Shown: positions 46,080 through 59,079 of the stretch, one piece after another
Numbering within the stretch: position 1 is the stretch's first letter
How the letters are laid out: each line of letters opens with the position of its first letter
Assembly (NCBI RefSeq): GCF_023065955.2
Contig: NW_026622797.1
Location: forward strand, 54,867,689 to 54,931,688
Direction of reading: 5' to 3'
Source: Ursus arctos
Lineage: Eukaryota > Chordata > Mammalia > Carnivora > Ursidae
Length of the DNA stretch: 64,000 bases
Notes under the pieces: generated by a model
Seen by the model: only the letters and a program-made list of their open reading frames with translations
Told to the model about the DNA's origin: nothing
Databases searched by the model: none
Translations under genes and position numbers: made by a program

Positions 46080-48650
46080 GTGAGTCATACAGGAAGATAC
46101 TTCAGAAATAGAATTCAGGAAAGAGAAACATGAGTTTGTTAAGGGGATGTTATTCCCGGGAAATTGCCCATCAACTCAACAAGTCTCATTAAACATTCTG
46201 GGGGTTATAACAGCATGCAGCCAGTTGAGAGGGCAGGCACGTGGCCATAGTTTTCTAAACATTTCAAATGAATCAGGAAGATAAACATACCTCTGAAAGT
46301 GGTGTAGGGAGATTGTGAAGACCCCATAGTGATTCTTGCCTGAAGTGAGACAATTTCTCTTTTAACCTCTCCCTAGGGATTTGTAGGCATAGGAAGATTG
46401 CATCCTAACCAGATAAACAACTGTGCTTCCCACTCTGTGTGGGTGCCTGTGGGTAAATGAGTAAAAACCTTTACCTTCATTAAACTTTGCATGAGTCTCT
46501 TGGTGTTGCATGTGTCAGTTGGTGTTCTGCATCAATCACTCAGCGTTAGCCTTTTAAAAAACTTGCAGCTAACAGAGTAAGGGAATTTCTGTTGAGCCAG
46601 GTGTCAGGATAAGTTTTATCAGAAGAGTAACTTGACTTGGATCTTGATAGGTAAATAGCTCTGTGCCCTGTGAATGTGGAAGATGGTAGCTCTTTTTGTC
46701 ACAGTGTGAAGTTTACCTCAAAATTCAGAGAAACCTCACTCGGCCTTTCTGTGGTCTGAAAAATGTCCACTGTAGCTGGAGCATAAGCAGAAATGACAAG
46801 AGGGACATATCAAACTTCTTTACATGAAAGAATTTTGACCCGGGAGACCTTTGCAGTGATGTGATTATGTGGGGATCCTGAATTGTTAGAAATTCCTTAG
46901 CAGTCCAGAAGGTTGAGTACTCACCTCCAAGTTGAGAATCAACACATATTAGTAGAACATTGTTATAAGTAATGAAGATTCAGGCTAACCAAATATGATA
47001 ATTTAAATATTCCCCTTAGAAATGTTTCAGGATAGATTCGAGAATTATAATTAATAAAATTGCTTTAGTTCATGTTAGGGACAAAAACCTAGACTAAACA
47101 TTTCTTTAACTCAGTCTACCTTAGATATCCTATGATTTCTTTCATTTCATCCAGTTATTTAAGATTGTTTTTGTAACATAATGAAAACAGATAACTTTGC
47201 TTTTTAAAACAATTCTGGATTTTGATTCTTATACATGATTAAGCATGTGCTTGATATTTTTCCCTCCTAAAACATACAAACTAAAAGTACTCCTGAATGG
47301 TGTATAAATACTAGGTGAAAACTATCTCAGTGAAAAGTTATAAAGTATTCTGAGAAAACTCAATCTGTTTAAAAATATAATGAAAGGAGAGATATATTTT
47401 AAAAATAAGGTATTTCCTATCTTAACTGAGTTAGGAGACAATACCTTGTAGCCAAAATACCTCCTGTTACAAACACTTAAAATCTTTCCTTTGCATGAGG
47501 TTTTCTTTTGCTTATGGCTTTAAATGAATTTAATATTTGATTACTTGACTGTGAAATCATACAATCTGTGCTGAAAAGGGTAATCAAGCCTGTTTTACTA
47601 TTCACCAAAGATATCTCTAATGTTCCTAGGTTAATGGTATGCAGTACTTGGTGCTTTATTATTCTGTATAAAAGTTAAAGAAAGACAGCTAACCTAAGTG
47701 TAGGGATTTGTTGATATAGAATATATATTTTGAAGGGAAGAAAAAGTATTTACTAAGAAAGCTTAATAGTAAGCTAAGAAACAGAGAAATAAAACTGAAA
47801 ACATCATTTATTCTAATATTTCTCCCAATGTAGAAATTCCTTCTTCATGCCAAGAAGACAGTGTCCTTCTCAGGCCTGAATTCTTCTAGCAATGGTAAAC
47901 CCTGTACTCTGGGTATCCACTCATCCATTTTTGTTCAGTGCTGAATTATGCGGGGCTTCATCCAAAGAGCAAAAACCTGCCTCCCTATAACTTCTGATCA
48001 TTGATCCTATTCTTTGGAGACACACGAAATAAGACCAACCTCCTTTTTAAAGGACCGTGGCACAGGGAAAATATGTTTTATTCTGATGAATATTTTTGGT
48101 CAAGTTCAACTGTATTTCCCTTTCCATAAGCAGTTGTTATGTGCATGGCTGTTTAATTTATCATCCAGTATTTTCTGAAGTACTTTTCTCCTTTCCTTCT
48201 CTTTCTCTTTTATGTTATATGTTTTGTATTTTATCATTTACTGTCCCAGTTGTGTTTTAATTATAAGTTTGGTTCAAGTTTTTTGTATGCATGTGAAGTA
48301 AAAACAATTCTGCACACATATATGTCTCTCTACCTATCTATACACACACATCAGAATATCTTTGCTGTTGTGTAATTTCTCACTGTTCCAATCATCCTAC
48401 AAGTGCCACCTTTCAAACCATGTACAACTGTGGTCACCTTCCCAGGGACATGTCCTTTTATGGAAGCTGTGTTATAAGGTGGGACAAAGGAGCTGATAAG
48501 AAGGAAAAACCTTTACCATAAATGAATAAGGAATTTGTCAGGTTTCGCTAGGTCTGTGTAATGAATTAACTGTTTATATATCCACCCTGTCCAAATTGTT
48601 TTCCTACTTCCACCTCAAATTACCTATGTACTTGCAAATGAGAGGACTGT
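46080..48650. other. Unassigned; possible LTR at left
   Basis: 46080-46570 is GC-balanced with an ATTAAA at 46481 followed by a 'gagtctcttggtgttgcatg' block, which could be an LTR, but I could not define ends. 47960-48065 shares blocks with 50470-50550 ('ctttggagacaca', 'aataagac'), so both may be one old repeat. The rest is AT-rich and unassigned. Confidence 0.35.
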
Positions 48651-48671
48651 TTAGAAAAACTGAGAGAACTA

Positions 48672-48880
48672 GGGGCGCCTGGGTGGCACAGCAGTTAAGC
48701 GTCTGCCTTCGGCTCAGGGCGTGATCCCGGCGTTATGGGATCGAGCCCCACATCAGGCTCCTCTGCTGTGAGCCTGCTTCTTCCTCCCCCACTTCCCCTG
48801 CTTGTGTTCCCTCTCTCACTGGCTGTGTCTATCTCTGTCAAATAAATAAATAAAATCATTAAAAAAAATGTTTTAAAAAA
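48672..48880 (+). mobile_element. SINEC SINE, young subtype, plus strand, 19-bp TSD
   Basis: Starts 'ggggcgcctgggtggcacag', young-type body, A-rich tail. Perfect 19-bp duplication AGAAAAACTGAGAGAACTA at 48653-48671 and 48881-48899. The minus frame at 48695-49060 is derived from it. Confidence 0.98.
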
Positions 48881-48899
48881 AGAAAAACTGAGAGAACTA

Positions 48900-49290
48900 A
48901 TACTAAATGTATCATTCTTAAAGGGACTGCTCTTCACTCTCAGAGTCAAGTCTGTAGAAACTAAAGTATTTTCCTCCATGAGAAGGGAAATCAACAGGTG
49001 GGAATAGTGAAAAAAATCTGATGGAGGTAGCATAGAGCAATTATTAAGGACCCGAGGCACTTGGGGCCAAGGTCAGATGAAGTTCCTTTATGTAACAGCT
49101 ATTCTGATTATGTTTAAGACAATTCCCTTTATTAGGGATTTCTAGAAAATTAAAATTGAACATGTTAAATGTTTCCAAGAAACAAGTAAGGAAGTTAATT
49201 TAGTAGACCTAAGATAAAACCTTTTATATGATCTTATCTTGGATCCACTTATATAACACTAGTGAATTATCCTAATTACAGATGTGATAT
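48900..49290. other. Unassigned sequence, no gene seen
   Basis: About 390 bases without recognised features. Confidence 0.4.
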
Positions 49291-49312
49291 ATATAGTGTG
49301 TGTATATATGTA

Positions 49313-49405
<93 letters not shown>
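49286..49405. repeat. Compound (TG)n(TA)n(CA)n(TA)n microsatellite
   Basis: TG repeat to about 49329, TA core 49329-49350, CA repeat 49351-49363, then TA to 49405. The TG and CA arms are reverse complements around a TA centre, so the tract can fold back on itself. The tyrosine/isoleucine-rich frame at 49262-49444 is this repeat. Confidence 0.97.
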
Positions 49406-49410
<5 letters not shown>

Positions 49411-49526
49411 CTATCTATCTAACTATACATCATTATCTCACTAAATGTAGACCTCTGACTTAGGAAGCTCTCCCAAACTTCTTTGCATATTCAACTGCCT
49501 ATTTAAAACTTCTTCCTGGATGTATT

Positions 49527-51060
49527 CAACCACAAATATTTACCAAGGACCTAAGGTGAACATGATATCACTAGTTCTCTACAAAAAAAGCTCACCTTCC
49601 AGTGGTGAAAGTAAGAATGTAAAACATGTATCCTACAACGGAAACAATCGTAAGTTATAATCAATGCCATGATGAAAAAAAGAGACTGATAAAATAGATT
49701 TTCGTTAATCAGGGGAGATCATAAGAAAATGACATTTAAGCTGCAGCAGAAGGAAGAGAAGAAGCTAATCATATAAAAAAGTGTACAGAACATATTCCTG
49801 GCATAATTCTTCCTGTGTCCAAAATATTTAATGAAGTCCAACATGATTTCTGATAAGTAAGAGGGTTTGAGAGTGGACAGAGTGAGGTTTGTGAAAATAT
49901 GCAGTGATAAGACCCTATAATGAGCCATAATAAGAAGTGTGATTTGATTTTAAGTATAAGTGCAGTGAGAAACCATTGAAAATTTTTAATTAGTAAGGAG
50001 TGATGTGACTTGATTGAGATTGGAGAAAGTTCATTTATTACTATCTAATAATGGACCAGAGGGGAGCAAATGTGGAAGTTGGGAGAGGGGTTATTTTGTG
50101 TAATGATCCATACTCAAAGTCCTGCATAGAGTGGGCAGCAGTAATGAAGAGGAATGGGGCACCTGGGTGGCTCAGTTGGTTAAGTGTTTGCCTTCCGCTC
50201 AGGTCATGGTCCCAGGGTCCTGGGATGGAACCCCTCATTGGGCTCCCTGCTCAGGGGGGAGTCTGCTTCTCCCTCTCCCTCTGCTCCTCCCCTCTGCTTG
50301 TGCTCTCTTTCTTTCTTTCTCTCTCTCAAATAAATAAAATCTTTAAAAAAATAATAAAGAGGAAAAGGAGGTAGAATTTAAATTACACTTTAAAATAGAA
50401 TCAGGACAGAAAACACCATTTTTAACATTGTTGACTTATGTAGATTTGTATCCCAATGAGCCAAAATCCACCTCACTTTAACTTCCAGCCATTGATTCTT
50501 TCCTCTGGAGACATAAAATAAGACTTAATCTCTTACCTCACTCCACTATCTGACATAAAACTCTATGATACATTCATTTAAACTCCATAACACAAAACAT
50601 TACTGTTATTCTGATGAATATGTGGTTAGACCACTGGAGGACTTATGGATAATAGTTGGGTTTCTTGCCTGAATCAATAGTGATAATATTTAACTTGATG
50701 GGGGAGACATGAAGTAGGAAACAGGTTGGTGAAAAAAAATAAAGATTATGTATGGTTTACTTGTGATCTGTATTATAATCTTGGGGACACATTGGAGATA
50801 GCAAGTAGTCATTTGGATTTTCAAGTTTTGAGTTCAGAGGAAAAGTTTAATTGAGGATATGAATTTGGAGGTCATCTACCTAAAGGTAGTATTTAAATTT
50901 TTGGGAAGTGATGATATTGCTTACTGAGAGTATGTGGTAGGAGAGAAGAATCACAGGGCCAGCCCCTAAGAAACCCAGCATTTTCAAGCAGAACCCATAA
51001 AGGAAACTCAAAACATTTTATAGCTATCCAATTCCTTGGATTCCCATGGCTTTTATTTGC
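49527..51060 (-). mobile_element. L2 LINE relic, minus strand, 3' part
   Basis: The left end 'tcaaccacaaatatttacca' (49528) matches the reversed L2 tail. 49700-50045 contains 'gagatcataagaaaatgaca', 'gcagtgagaaaccattgaaa' and 'aaggagtgatgtgacttga' in L2 order. On the minus strand 50888-50862 encodes a degenerate catalytic box (V-D-D at 50879-50871 in the YADD position). A SINE interrupts it at 50154-50352. Inactive. Confidence 0.65.
50154..50352 (+). mobile_element. SINEC SINE, plus strand
   Basis: Head 'ggggcacctgggtggctcag', older-type body, AAATAAATAAAATCTTT tail. A direct repeat AAT(G/A)AAGAGGA at 50143-50153 and 50353-50363 marks the borders. The frames at 50041-50374 on both strands are SINE-derived. 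Confidence 0.96.
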
Positions 51061-51189
51061 ACAAAATCAGGTTATTTGAATACATGTAAGCATTAAATTA
51101 GCCTAAGAAATGATTGTTGTTAAGTAATAATAAAATGTGGTAATATAGCTAAAAGCCAAACCAACATAATACAACACTGTAAATATTAA

Positions 51190-52610
51190 TAATACAAGAT
51201 GTAAGACTAGTAAACCCACAAATGGACCCACAACTGTATGGTTAATTAATATTCAACAAAGCAGGAAATATCCAATGGGATAAAGACAGTCTCTTCAACA
51301 ACTGGTGCTGTGAAAACTGGACTGCAACATGCACAAGAATAAAACTGGATTACTTTCTTACATCATACACAAAAATAAACTCAAAAAGGTTGAAAGACCT
51401 AAATGTGAGACAGGAAACCATCAAAATCCTAGAGAAGAACACAGACAGTAACCTCTTTGACATTGGCCATAACAACTTCCTACTAGATATGTCTTCTAAG
51501 GCAAGGGAAACAGAAGCAAAAATGAGCTACTAGAACTTCATCAAAATAAAAAATTTCAGCACACCGAAGGAAACAATCAACAAAACTAAAAGGCAACATT
51601 CGGAGTGGGAGAAGATATTTGCAAATGACGTATCTGATAAGGGGTTAGTATCCGAAAATATAAAGAACTTATAAAACAGAACACCCAGAAAACAAATAAT
51701 CCAGCTAAAAAATGGGCAGAAGACATGAATAGACATGTTTCCAAAGAAGATATACAATGACTAACAGACACATGAAAAGATATTCAACATCACTCATCAT
51801 CAGGGAAATACGAATCAGAACTACAATGAGATACCACCTCACACTTGTCAGAGTGGCTAAAATCAAGAACATAGAAACAACAGATGTTGCTGAGGATGCG
51901 AAGAAAGGGGAACCCTCTTACACTGTTGATAGGAATGCAAACTGGGGCAGCCACTCTGGAAAACAATATGGAGGGTCGTCAAAAAGTTAAAAATAGAACT
52001 ACCCTATGATCCAGCAATTGGATCATACTTAAGTATTTACTCAAAAGAATATGAAAATACTGATTTGAAGGGACACACGCACCCCAGTGTTTATAGCAGC
52101 ATTATCTACAATAGCCAAATTGTGGAAAGAGTCCAAATGTCCATTGATTGATGAATGGATAAAGAAGACGTGGTGTATACACACACAGACACACACACAT
52201 ACACACACACATAAAGACACACACACAATGGAATATTAGCCATAAAAAAAGAATGAAATTTTACCATTTGCAAAGAGGTGGATGGAGCTAGAGAGTATTA
52301 TGCTAAGCGAAATAAATCAGAAAAACCATAAGATTTCACTCACGTGGAATTTAAGAAACAAAACAAAGGAGCAGAGGGGGGAAAAGGAGGAGGGGGCCGT
52401 AAACCAAGAAACAGACTCTTAAGTATAGATAATAAACTGATGGCTACCAGAGGGGAAGTGGGCGGGGGTTACATAGGTGATGGTGATTAAGGAGTGCACT
52501 TGTGATGAGCACAGGTGTTGTATGGAAAGGTTGAATCACTATACTGTACACCTGAAATTAATATTACACTGTATGTTAACTAATTGGTATTAAAAAAAAA
52601 CTTTAAAAAA
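51190..52610 (+). mobile_element. L1 ORF2 3' part and 3'UTR, plus strand
   Basis: About 1.4 kb of L1 ORF2 C-terminal region, from 'gacccacaactgtatggtta' through 'tgagataccacctcacactt' (51828) and 'atccattgattgatgaatgg' (52139) to the 3'UTR and an A-rich end near 52600. Frames are broken by stops. A CA/GA microsatellite sits at 52177-52229 between the 'gtggtgtata' and 'aatggaatattag' blocks. Confidence 0.94.
52177..52229. repeat. Imperfect (CA)n microsatellite inside L1
   Basis: CA units interrupted by GA and TA, at the same L1 position as the GT tract at 23909-23957 in the minus-strand L1. Confidence 0.95.
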
Positions 52611-52984
52611 ACATGCTGTAAGCTAAATAAAAATTCAAACTGTACTTCATTTAGAATACAACCTGGGATAGACTTCAGTTCTGCTTGAATACAAGCTTGT
52701 TAAAAGTCAAGAATATTGATTGTAGAATTGTTTTTCTAAACAATATGACATTGTAAAACTTGAGTTATTTTGTTTTAATACCTGAAGTTGTTTATGATAA
52801 AGTATACTCAGTGAAAATATGTTGTGCATAATATAGTAAAACAGGAGATAATCACAGAAGATAATGTAGGAGAAAAATCTAGATGCCTTTGGGTATGCTG
52901 ATGACTTTTTAGGTATAACCCCAAAGTTGTGATTCATGAAAGAGATATATTGAAATGAAAAACTTCTCTTGAAAGACACTATCA

Positions 52985-53606
52985 AAAGAGTAGGAAGATA
53001 AGCAACAGACTAGAAGAAAATATTTGCAAAAGACATATCTGATAAAAAGACCAATATCAAAAGTGTACAAAAAAACCCTATAAAACTCAACAGTAAGAAA
53101 ACAGAGAACCTGGTTAAAAAATGGCAAAGACCTGAACATATGGCAAAAGAAAATATAGAGATGGCAGATAATCTAAAAAGACACTCAATATCATTTGCCA
53201 TTGGGAATTGCAAATTATAACAAGAATAAGATATGGTTACACACCTATTAGAATGGCCAAAGTCTGAAACATTGACAATACCAGATGCAGGTGAGAATAT
53301 GGAAAACTAGGAATTCTCATTCATTACTGGTAGAAATGTAAAATGTGACTCAGCTAATTTGGGAAACAGTTTAGCAGTTTCTTACAAAACTAAACATACT
53401 CTTACCATATGATCCAGCAAATGCATTCTTTGGTATTTACTTAAACAAGTTGGAAACTTGTGTTCACATACAAAAACCTGAACACAAATGTTTATAGTGA
53501 GTTTATTTGTAATTGCCAAAACTTCAAAGCAACCAAAGTTGTCTTCAGTAAGTTAGTGGATAAATAAAATGTGGTTCATCCCTATAGTGGAATATTATTC
53601 AGCACT
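52985..53606 (+). mobile_element. L1M ORF2 end, plus strand, left part of split element
   Basis: Old L1M sequence ('atatttgcaaaagacatatc', 'cattgggaattgcaaattat', 'ttaccatatgatccagcaaa', 'tggaatattattcagcacta'), stopping at the younger L1 insertion. It continues at 54038. Confidence 0.9.
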
Positions 53607-53621
53607 AAAAAGAAATGAGCT

Positions 53622-54022
53622 CTAGTTCCATCCACATTGTTGCAACTAGAGGGTATTATGCTAAGAGCAAAAAGCCAATCAGAGAAAGACAATTATCATA
53701 TGATCTCACTCATATGTGGAATTTAAGAAACAAAACAGAGGATCATAGGGGAAGGGAGGGGAAAATAAAACAAGATGAAACCAGAGAGGGAGACAAACCA
53801 TTAGAGTCTCTTAATCATAGGAAACAAACTGAGGGTTGCTGGAGGGGAGGGTGGTGGGAGGATGGGGGAACTGGGTGATGGGCATTATGGAGGACACATG
53901 ATGTAATGAGCACTAGGTGTTATATAACACTGATGTGTCAGTGACCTCTACCTCTGAAACCAATAATACGTTATGTTAATTAATTGAATTTAAATTTAAA
54001 AATGGGAGTAAAAAGAAAAAAT
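53622..54022 (+). mobile_element. Young carnivore L1 3' end nested in L1M, short 5' inversion, 15-bp TSD
   Basis: A recent L1 tail ('gacaattatcatatgatctc', 'cattagagtctcttaatcat', 'cattatggaggacacatgat') inserted in an older L1M. A perfect 15-bp duplication AAAAAGAAATGAGCT at 53607-53621 and 54023-54037 proves the insertion. The first about 24 bases (53622-53645) are L1 sequence in opposite orientation, as expected from twin priming. Confidence 0.94.
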
Positions 54023-54037
54023 AAAAAGAAATGAGCT

Positions 54038-54540
54038 ATCAAGCTATGAAAATATATGGAGATCCTTAAAAGTGTATTACTAAGTGAAAGAAGCCAATCT
54101 GAAGAGACAACATACTGCATGATTCCAACTACATGACATTCTGGAAAAGGCAAAACTGGAGAGACAGTAAAAAGACCAGTAGTTGCCGGTGATTAGCAGG
54201 GAAGCTATCACAAACAGGCAGAGCAGAGAGGATTTTTAGGGATGTGAAACTGTTTTGTATGAAAGCATATAGGTACGTACATGTCATTGTTCATGTATCC
54301 AAGCCTATAGAATGTACCACATGAATAATAAACCAGGTTGTAAACTACGGACTTTGATTGATGTATTTGGTTGATGTATCAATGTAGGTTCAACAATAGT
54401 AATAAAGGAACTACTCTGGTGAAGATGTTGATACTAGGAGGGGTTGTTCTGTTCTGAGGCCAGTAGGTATAGAGAACTCTCTGTACATTCTACTCAATTT
54501 CGCTGTGCACCTAAAATTTCTCTAAAGATAAAATCTATTT
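54038..54540 (+). mobile_element. L1M 3' end, plus strand, right part of split element
   Basis: Resumes the L1M interrupted at 53606: 'taagtgaaagaagccaatct', 'gattccaactacatgacatt', 'tctggaaaaggcaaaactgg', then 3'UTR to about 54540. Confidence 0.9.
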
Positions 54541-54544
54541 TTAA

Positions 54545-56910
54545 AAAGATACATTTATCTTTTACTATAATTCTACAAATAAATATGTAGAACACTCTCT
54601 CCTGGTTCTTTGACCCTGGAGGATTCCTCATCAACAGTATTATCTAGGTTCTTGTGTACTCAGAAATATTTGGGCTGTAGCCTTTGTGCTTCTGTGATAG
54701 CTTACATAGATTAAATTTTTTTTTTAATTTTCTTATCTTGATTACAGATATTTTTATTCTCTGTTTTTTTTTTTTTTTTATTCTAACATTGAATATTTCT
54801 TTGGAAAAGTCTGAGGCCAGCCTGGAAATTTTTCTATCATAGGTGACTTACTTGGTTTTGGCTACCCCAAAGATTCTATTTTCATAATTTATTCATGTAT
54901 TTTTGTATATTTTTAATACTCTTATAGTGTGGTAACTGCATTGGGATAAATTTTGATATGAACTTTATTTTTCTCTGGCACATGCTGTGTTCTTTTACAA
55001 TATACATTAGCTTCTTTATTTCAGAAAAAATCTTCATCAGGTAAGTTATACATATAAATATTTGTGGGTTTTTTTCCATTATTATATATTCTATATATGA
55101 GAAATCCAAAATTTATGTGTTGAAAGTATTTTGCCCACTTTTAACTAATCTTTATTTAAAATTTCTTCGATTCTATTTGTTTTTGCTAGTTTTTCTCATT
55201 CATATGTCTATGTCACCTATGTATTTTACTCAATGGCTATTTTCTTTTGTGTTAATTTTTAATTCATCTTTTCTTTCTAATGTTTTTTGAGCTTCAATAG
55301 CTCATATTTCTTCCCTTATTTTGTCACATTATATCTTATTTATTATATTCCTCATTTGTCTTTTTCTTTGCACAGGAAAATAGATAAATAATTATATCAA
55401 TTTCTCTGTTTCTCCCCTATAATTTTGTGTATGCTGAGTCAGATTTATGTTTATTACTGGTCATGGAACCAATTGGATTATCCCTGCTATTTGCAGAGAT
55501 CTCCTGTGAATGAAGGATACATACATTCTTCTAGGCTTCATGGTTCCCTACTCCATTGTGAACTTTATTGCCTTACTAGAGCTGTATGCTGTGCATTGCA
55601 ATGGTTTCTGTCTATATTTAACTCTGCTTAACTGAAAAGAATTATTTTCATGAGTGCTTCTGTCACCAGACCTGGTGGCCCCACTCATTGCTACACCTAA
55701 AGGATTTACCTTCAGGTTGAGTCCCTCTTCCTTTCATACCTAGTATCTTTATATCTTTAGGGATGTTTTACTTTTCTCTCTGTATTTTCAGCACCACTGT
55801 ACGTCAAAGTTTTGAAAATTAATGCTATTGTTTAGGAATGAACATTGTGCTTATATTTCTTCCCTCTTGGTTCACTTTTCATTTAATCATAGTTTCAAAC
55901 TGAGAAGATAACTGTTTTGGGGTAATTAGTCTTAAATACAACTATCTTGGCTGTACTAAATATATGAAATATATTTTGAAAAACAGCATTTTTGAGAAAA
56001 TTATTCATGGATAAGATGACCCAAAAGTATAGTTAAAATATTAAAATTTACAATGAAAACAATCATTTGGAATGAATGACACTGTTGGAAACAAATAACA
56101 CTATAGGTTCTAGATTACTAAGAACAAAATAAATTGGTTAGGGGTGGGGAGAAGAAGCCTAAAAATGCAGGAAGTAAGGAAAGTGATTTGTAGAAAATTT
56201 CTTCCAAATAAGACCCAAATCACTGGGAATTATAAATGGAATAGAAGAATTAAGATGCAATTACTGAATATAAGGACTAAGACAATCCTATACACAGATC
56301 ATAATGGATCTCCTTCAGCTTAAGAATCTGACTGAAAATTGCATTACAAACTTCATATGACCTTGTTAAATTGGACTTACGAAAATTCTCAAAATTGATA
56401 AATGGGACTTTTTGAAAATTTGAGATTCATTATTAACTAATTAGATTGCTCATGTAAGATTTTATTGTTTATGTAGTCAGAAGAGGGGAGATTACTGAAA
56501 ATAGAACAAAAGTGGTGAGTATGCTATTAAGTTGGTTACATTGTTTTCAGATATTTTAATTGAAAAGTTGCCAATGAATTTTTAATATATCACTGCCCCT
56601 TATTCTGGTGCATCTCCATTGACCCATAGCTTTTTAATATATTGGGTAACATTTTCTCAAAGTGCATTAATATGTATGTGCGTGTTTATAGTGACCCACA
56701 GTATGAAAAATTATAAAAGTTTGTCATACTATGTGTTAGTGAAATATGTATTTGTTAAATATTCACTTATTAATAGAAAATAGTCGATAATTTTATGGTG
56801 TTTCAGTTCACACTAGAATATGCATGCCCTCTTGAAGGACTTTTGTAATATTATTTTCAAGTAGTATTCATTATTTGGAAATAAGTTTATATTTATATTT
56901 GAAATATTTG
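54545..56910. other. Unassigned AT-rich sequence
   Basis: 2.4 kb with no recognised gene. 54740-55110 resembles an old LINE-derived repeat that I cannot name. The 68-codon plus frame at 55425-55631 has no domain. T-runs at 54716-54725 and 54765-54779. Confidence 0.35.
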
Positions 56911-56914
56911 AAAT

Positions 56915-56994
56915 AGAATTTATATTTGAAAATAGAATACATATGGTTTTTTTTATATTTATATTTGAAAATAGAATACATATGGTTTTTCTAA
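56915..56994. repeat. 39-bp tandem duplication
   Basis: A block containing TTTGAAAATAGAATACATAT occurs twice with a period of 39 bases and identical core, next to further TATATTTGAAA words at 56890-56920. Confidence 0.93.
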
Positions 56995-57028
56995 ACAACA
57001 TAAGTGTTATTTTCCTCATGAACATAAG

Positions 57029-57058
57029 TGTGTGTGTGTGTGTGTGTGTGCGTGCGTA
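57029..57058. repeat. (GT)n microsatellite
   Basis: About 11 GT units then GCGTGCGTA, directly visible. Confidence 0.95.
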
Positions 57059-57059
57059 T

Positions 57060-58180
57060 CAGCTTCTTTGTTTTGTGGTTTGCAATAATATTTTATAGAA
57101 TCATGGATTATTTCTTTAATTTACTCTGTTGTATGGAGTTAAAAAGATCCAAATGAAAGCATTTCTTTAATTAGTACCAACTGCTTTTTTAATCAACTTG
57201 AAAAACATGTATTTTAATTCAGATTTCCTCAGAGTAAATGAAGCATTGCCTACCCCTTTTTAGTATTATTTGAAGCTCCTAAAATGCTGAAATGTCACCA
57301 CTAAAAGGAATATAACATTTCCTCTGATGTATCAAAGGAAAAAAAATCTTGCCTGGGATAAGTCTAAGAATATGAGAATGGTTTACACTATCAAATATGT
57401 TAACAGATTAAAAGATCTTTTCAGCATATGCTGGACAATGTTTTATTAAAATTTTATTTCCAGTGATAAATACTTCTAAGACAGTAATCATTAAACAAAT
57501 TTCCTTGTCTTTATGACTTGTAATCTAAAATGTCTATAGAAAAGAATGTGTAATAACAATACCTTATTTTGTATAAGCTGAACTTCTGAAAAAAGTTTTA
57601 AAATCATGCAAAATTAATTGCAAAGCTATTTAAATGTAAATAGGTTGAAATCATGTATATTTTGAAATGCAGTTAATAATAAATGTTAATTTATGTTCTC
57701 TTTATTATGATGTATTTGTGTCATGTTTAAATGTTGAGAGGGTGTTAGAGTTTGTGAATCCTATGAATTTAAGTTCTGAACCCAAAAGTGTTCTAAAATT
57801 AAGTGGAAGCCATACAGAATATGTTCTTAATATATCTAATATAAAATTAAGAAAGCTGATACTGTCTTTCAATGTCACATATTATATTTTTATTAAATTA
57901 TAGTTTTATTTTTTAATATTATTTCATCAATAAAACAATTGGTACATAACTAGACAATTCAGTTAAAATCCTGTTTATAGGTAAACATCAGAAATGAAAA
58001 GCCTGTTTATATTTACATAAAAGTAATTTCATCTTAATGTGAATTAGAAACTACATAATTTCAGAGACTTTATTGCAAATAATGACATTTGCATTTGTCT
58101 ACAACTGGTATTTGTAAGATTATAGATTGAAGAAAAAGATTACTAGTCATGTAGAACTATGTGACTATGATGGGGTTAAA
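57060..58180. other. Unassigned AT-rich sequence
   Basis: About 1.1 kb, no gene or repeat recognised. The 78-codon plus frame at 57667-57903 has no domain. Confidence 0.4.
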
Positions 58181-58200
58181 ATTCTGAGCTTCCTTTTTCT

Positions 58201-58396
58201 TCTTCTTTTTTTTTTTTAATATTTTATTTATTTGACAGAGAGAGACACCGCGAGAGAGGGAACACAAGTAGGGGAGTGGGAGAGGGAAAAGCAGGCTTCC
58301 CACTGAGGGAGCCCGATGCAGGGCTCGATCCCAGGACCCTGGGATCATGACCTGAGCCGAAGGCAGATGCTTAATGACTGAGCCACCCAGGTGCCC
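58201..58396 (-). mobile_element. SINEC SINE, minus strand, with TSD
   Basis: Reverse complement; young-type 'gcgagagagggaacacaagt' region joined to an older-type 'cccaggaccctgggatcatg' body. The duplication CTGAGCTT-CC-TTTTCT appears at 58184-58200 and 58397-58413 with one shifted base. Confidence 0.96.
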
Positions 58397-58399
58397 CTG

Positions 58400-59078
58400 A
58401 GCTTTCCTTTTCTTTATAGAATATCTTCCATTTGAAGTTTGGAGAGAAAATGTAGGGAAACATATCCACTAAAGATATTCGTGTGCAATGCTTAAAGGTA
58501 GATTTAAATATTTTGTATCTTTTTTGACAATCAAATTATTCTTATTAATGAATTATTAAGTGTAATTAAAATAAGCAGAGAAATAAATTCCTCTCTATTG
58601 GACCTGGAATATTTCCTTTTTATTTCACTAGTCTTGATTTTATTTTAATTTCTTAAATATTTCAAGAACTCTTAAGTTGTGGCAATATAGTCAGTTATAT
58701 TTCAAATAAAGATGTGATTTAATGTGCCATAAAGTATATGTCAAAAATCCCTAAACACAAAAAATAAGATGCATAAATAAAATTATAGTGCAGGCTGACT
58801 AAAAGTCACATAGCAGTTCATCCATTAATTATAGCTATTATAATGATTAATTTCCTGGAGATATTCATTTAAACATTGTTTAATAACAAAAAAATTTCAA
58901 CTTTATCATATATGTTTTGCAAGTATGCTAAAATTAATTCCTTACTAGTTAGTGCAATCTTTTGGGACTACAGATCTGCCTTGATTATTGATGCTTTACT
59001 ATCCTCAGTCCTTTGAACTAGTAAATTGTGTTTCTCTGCCTCTTACAAGGAATAAGAAACACTAGATAACTTATAAAT
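58400..59078. other. Unassigned AT-rich sequence
   Basis: About 680 bases without recognised features. Confidence 0.4.
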
Positions 59079-59079
59079 T

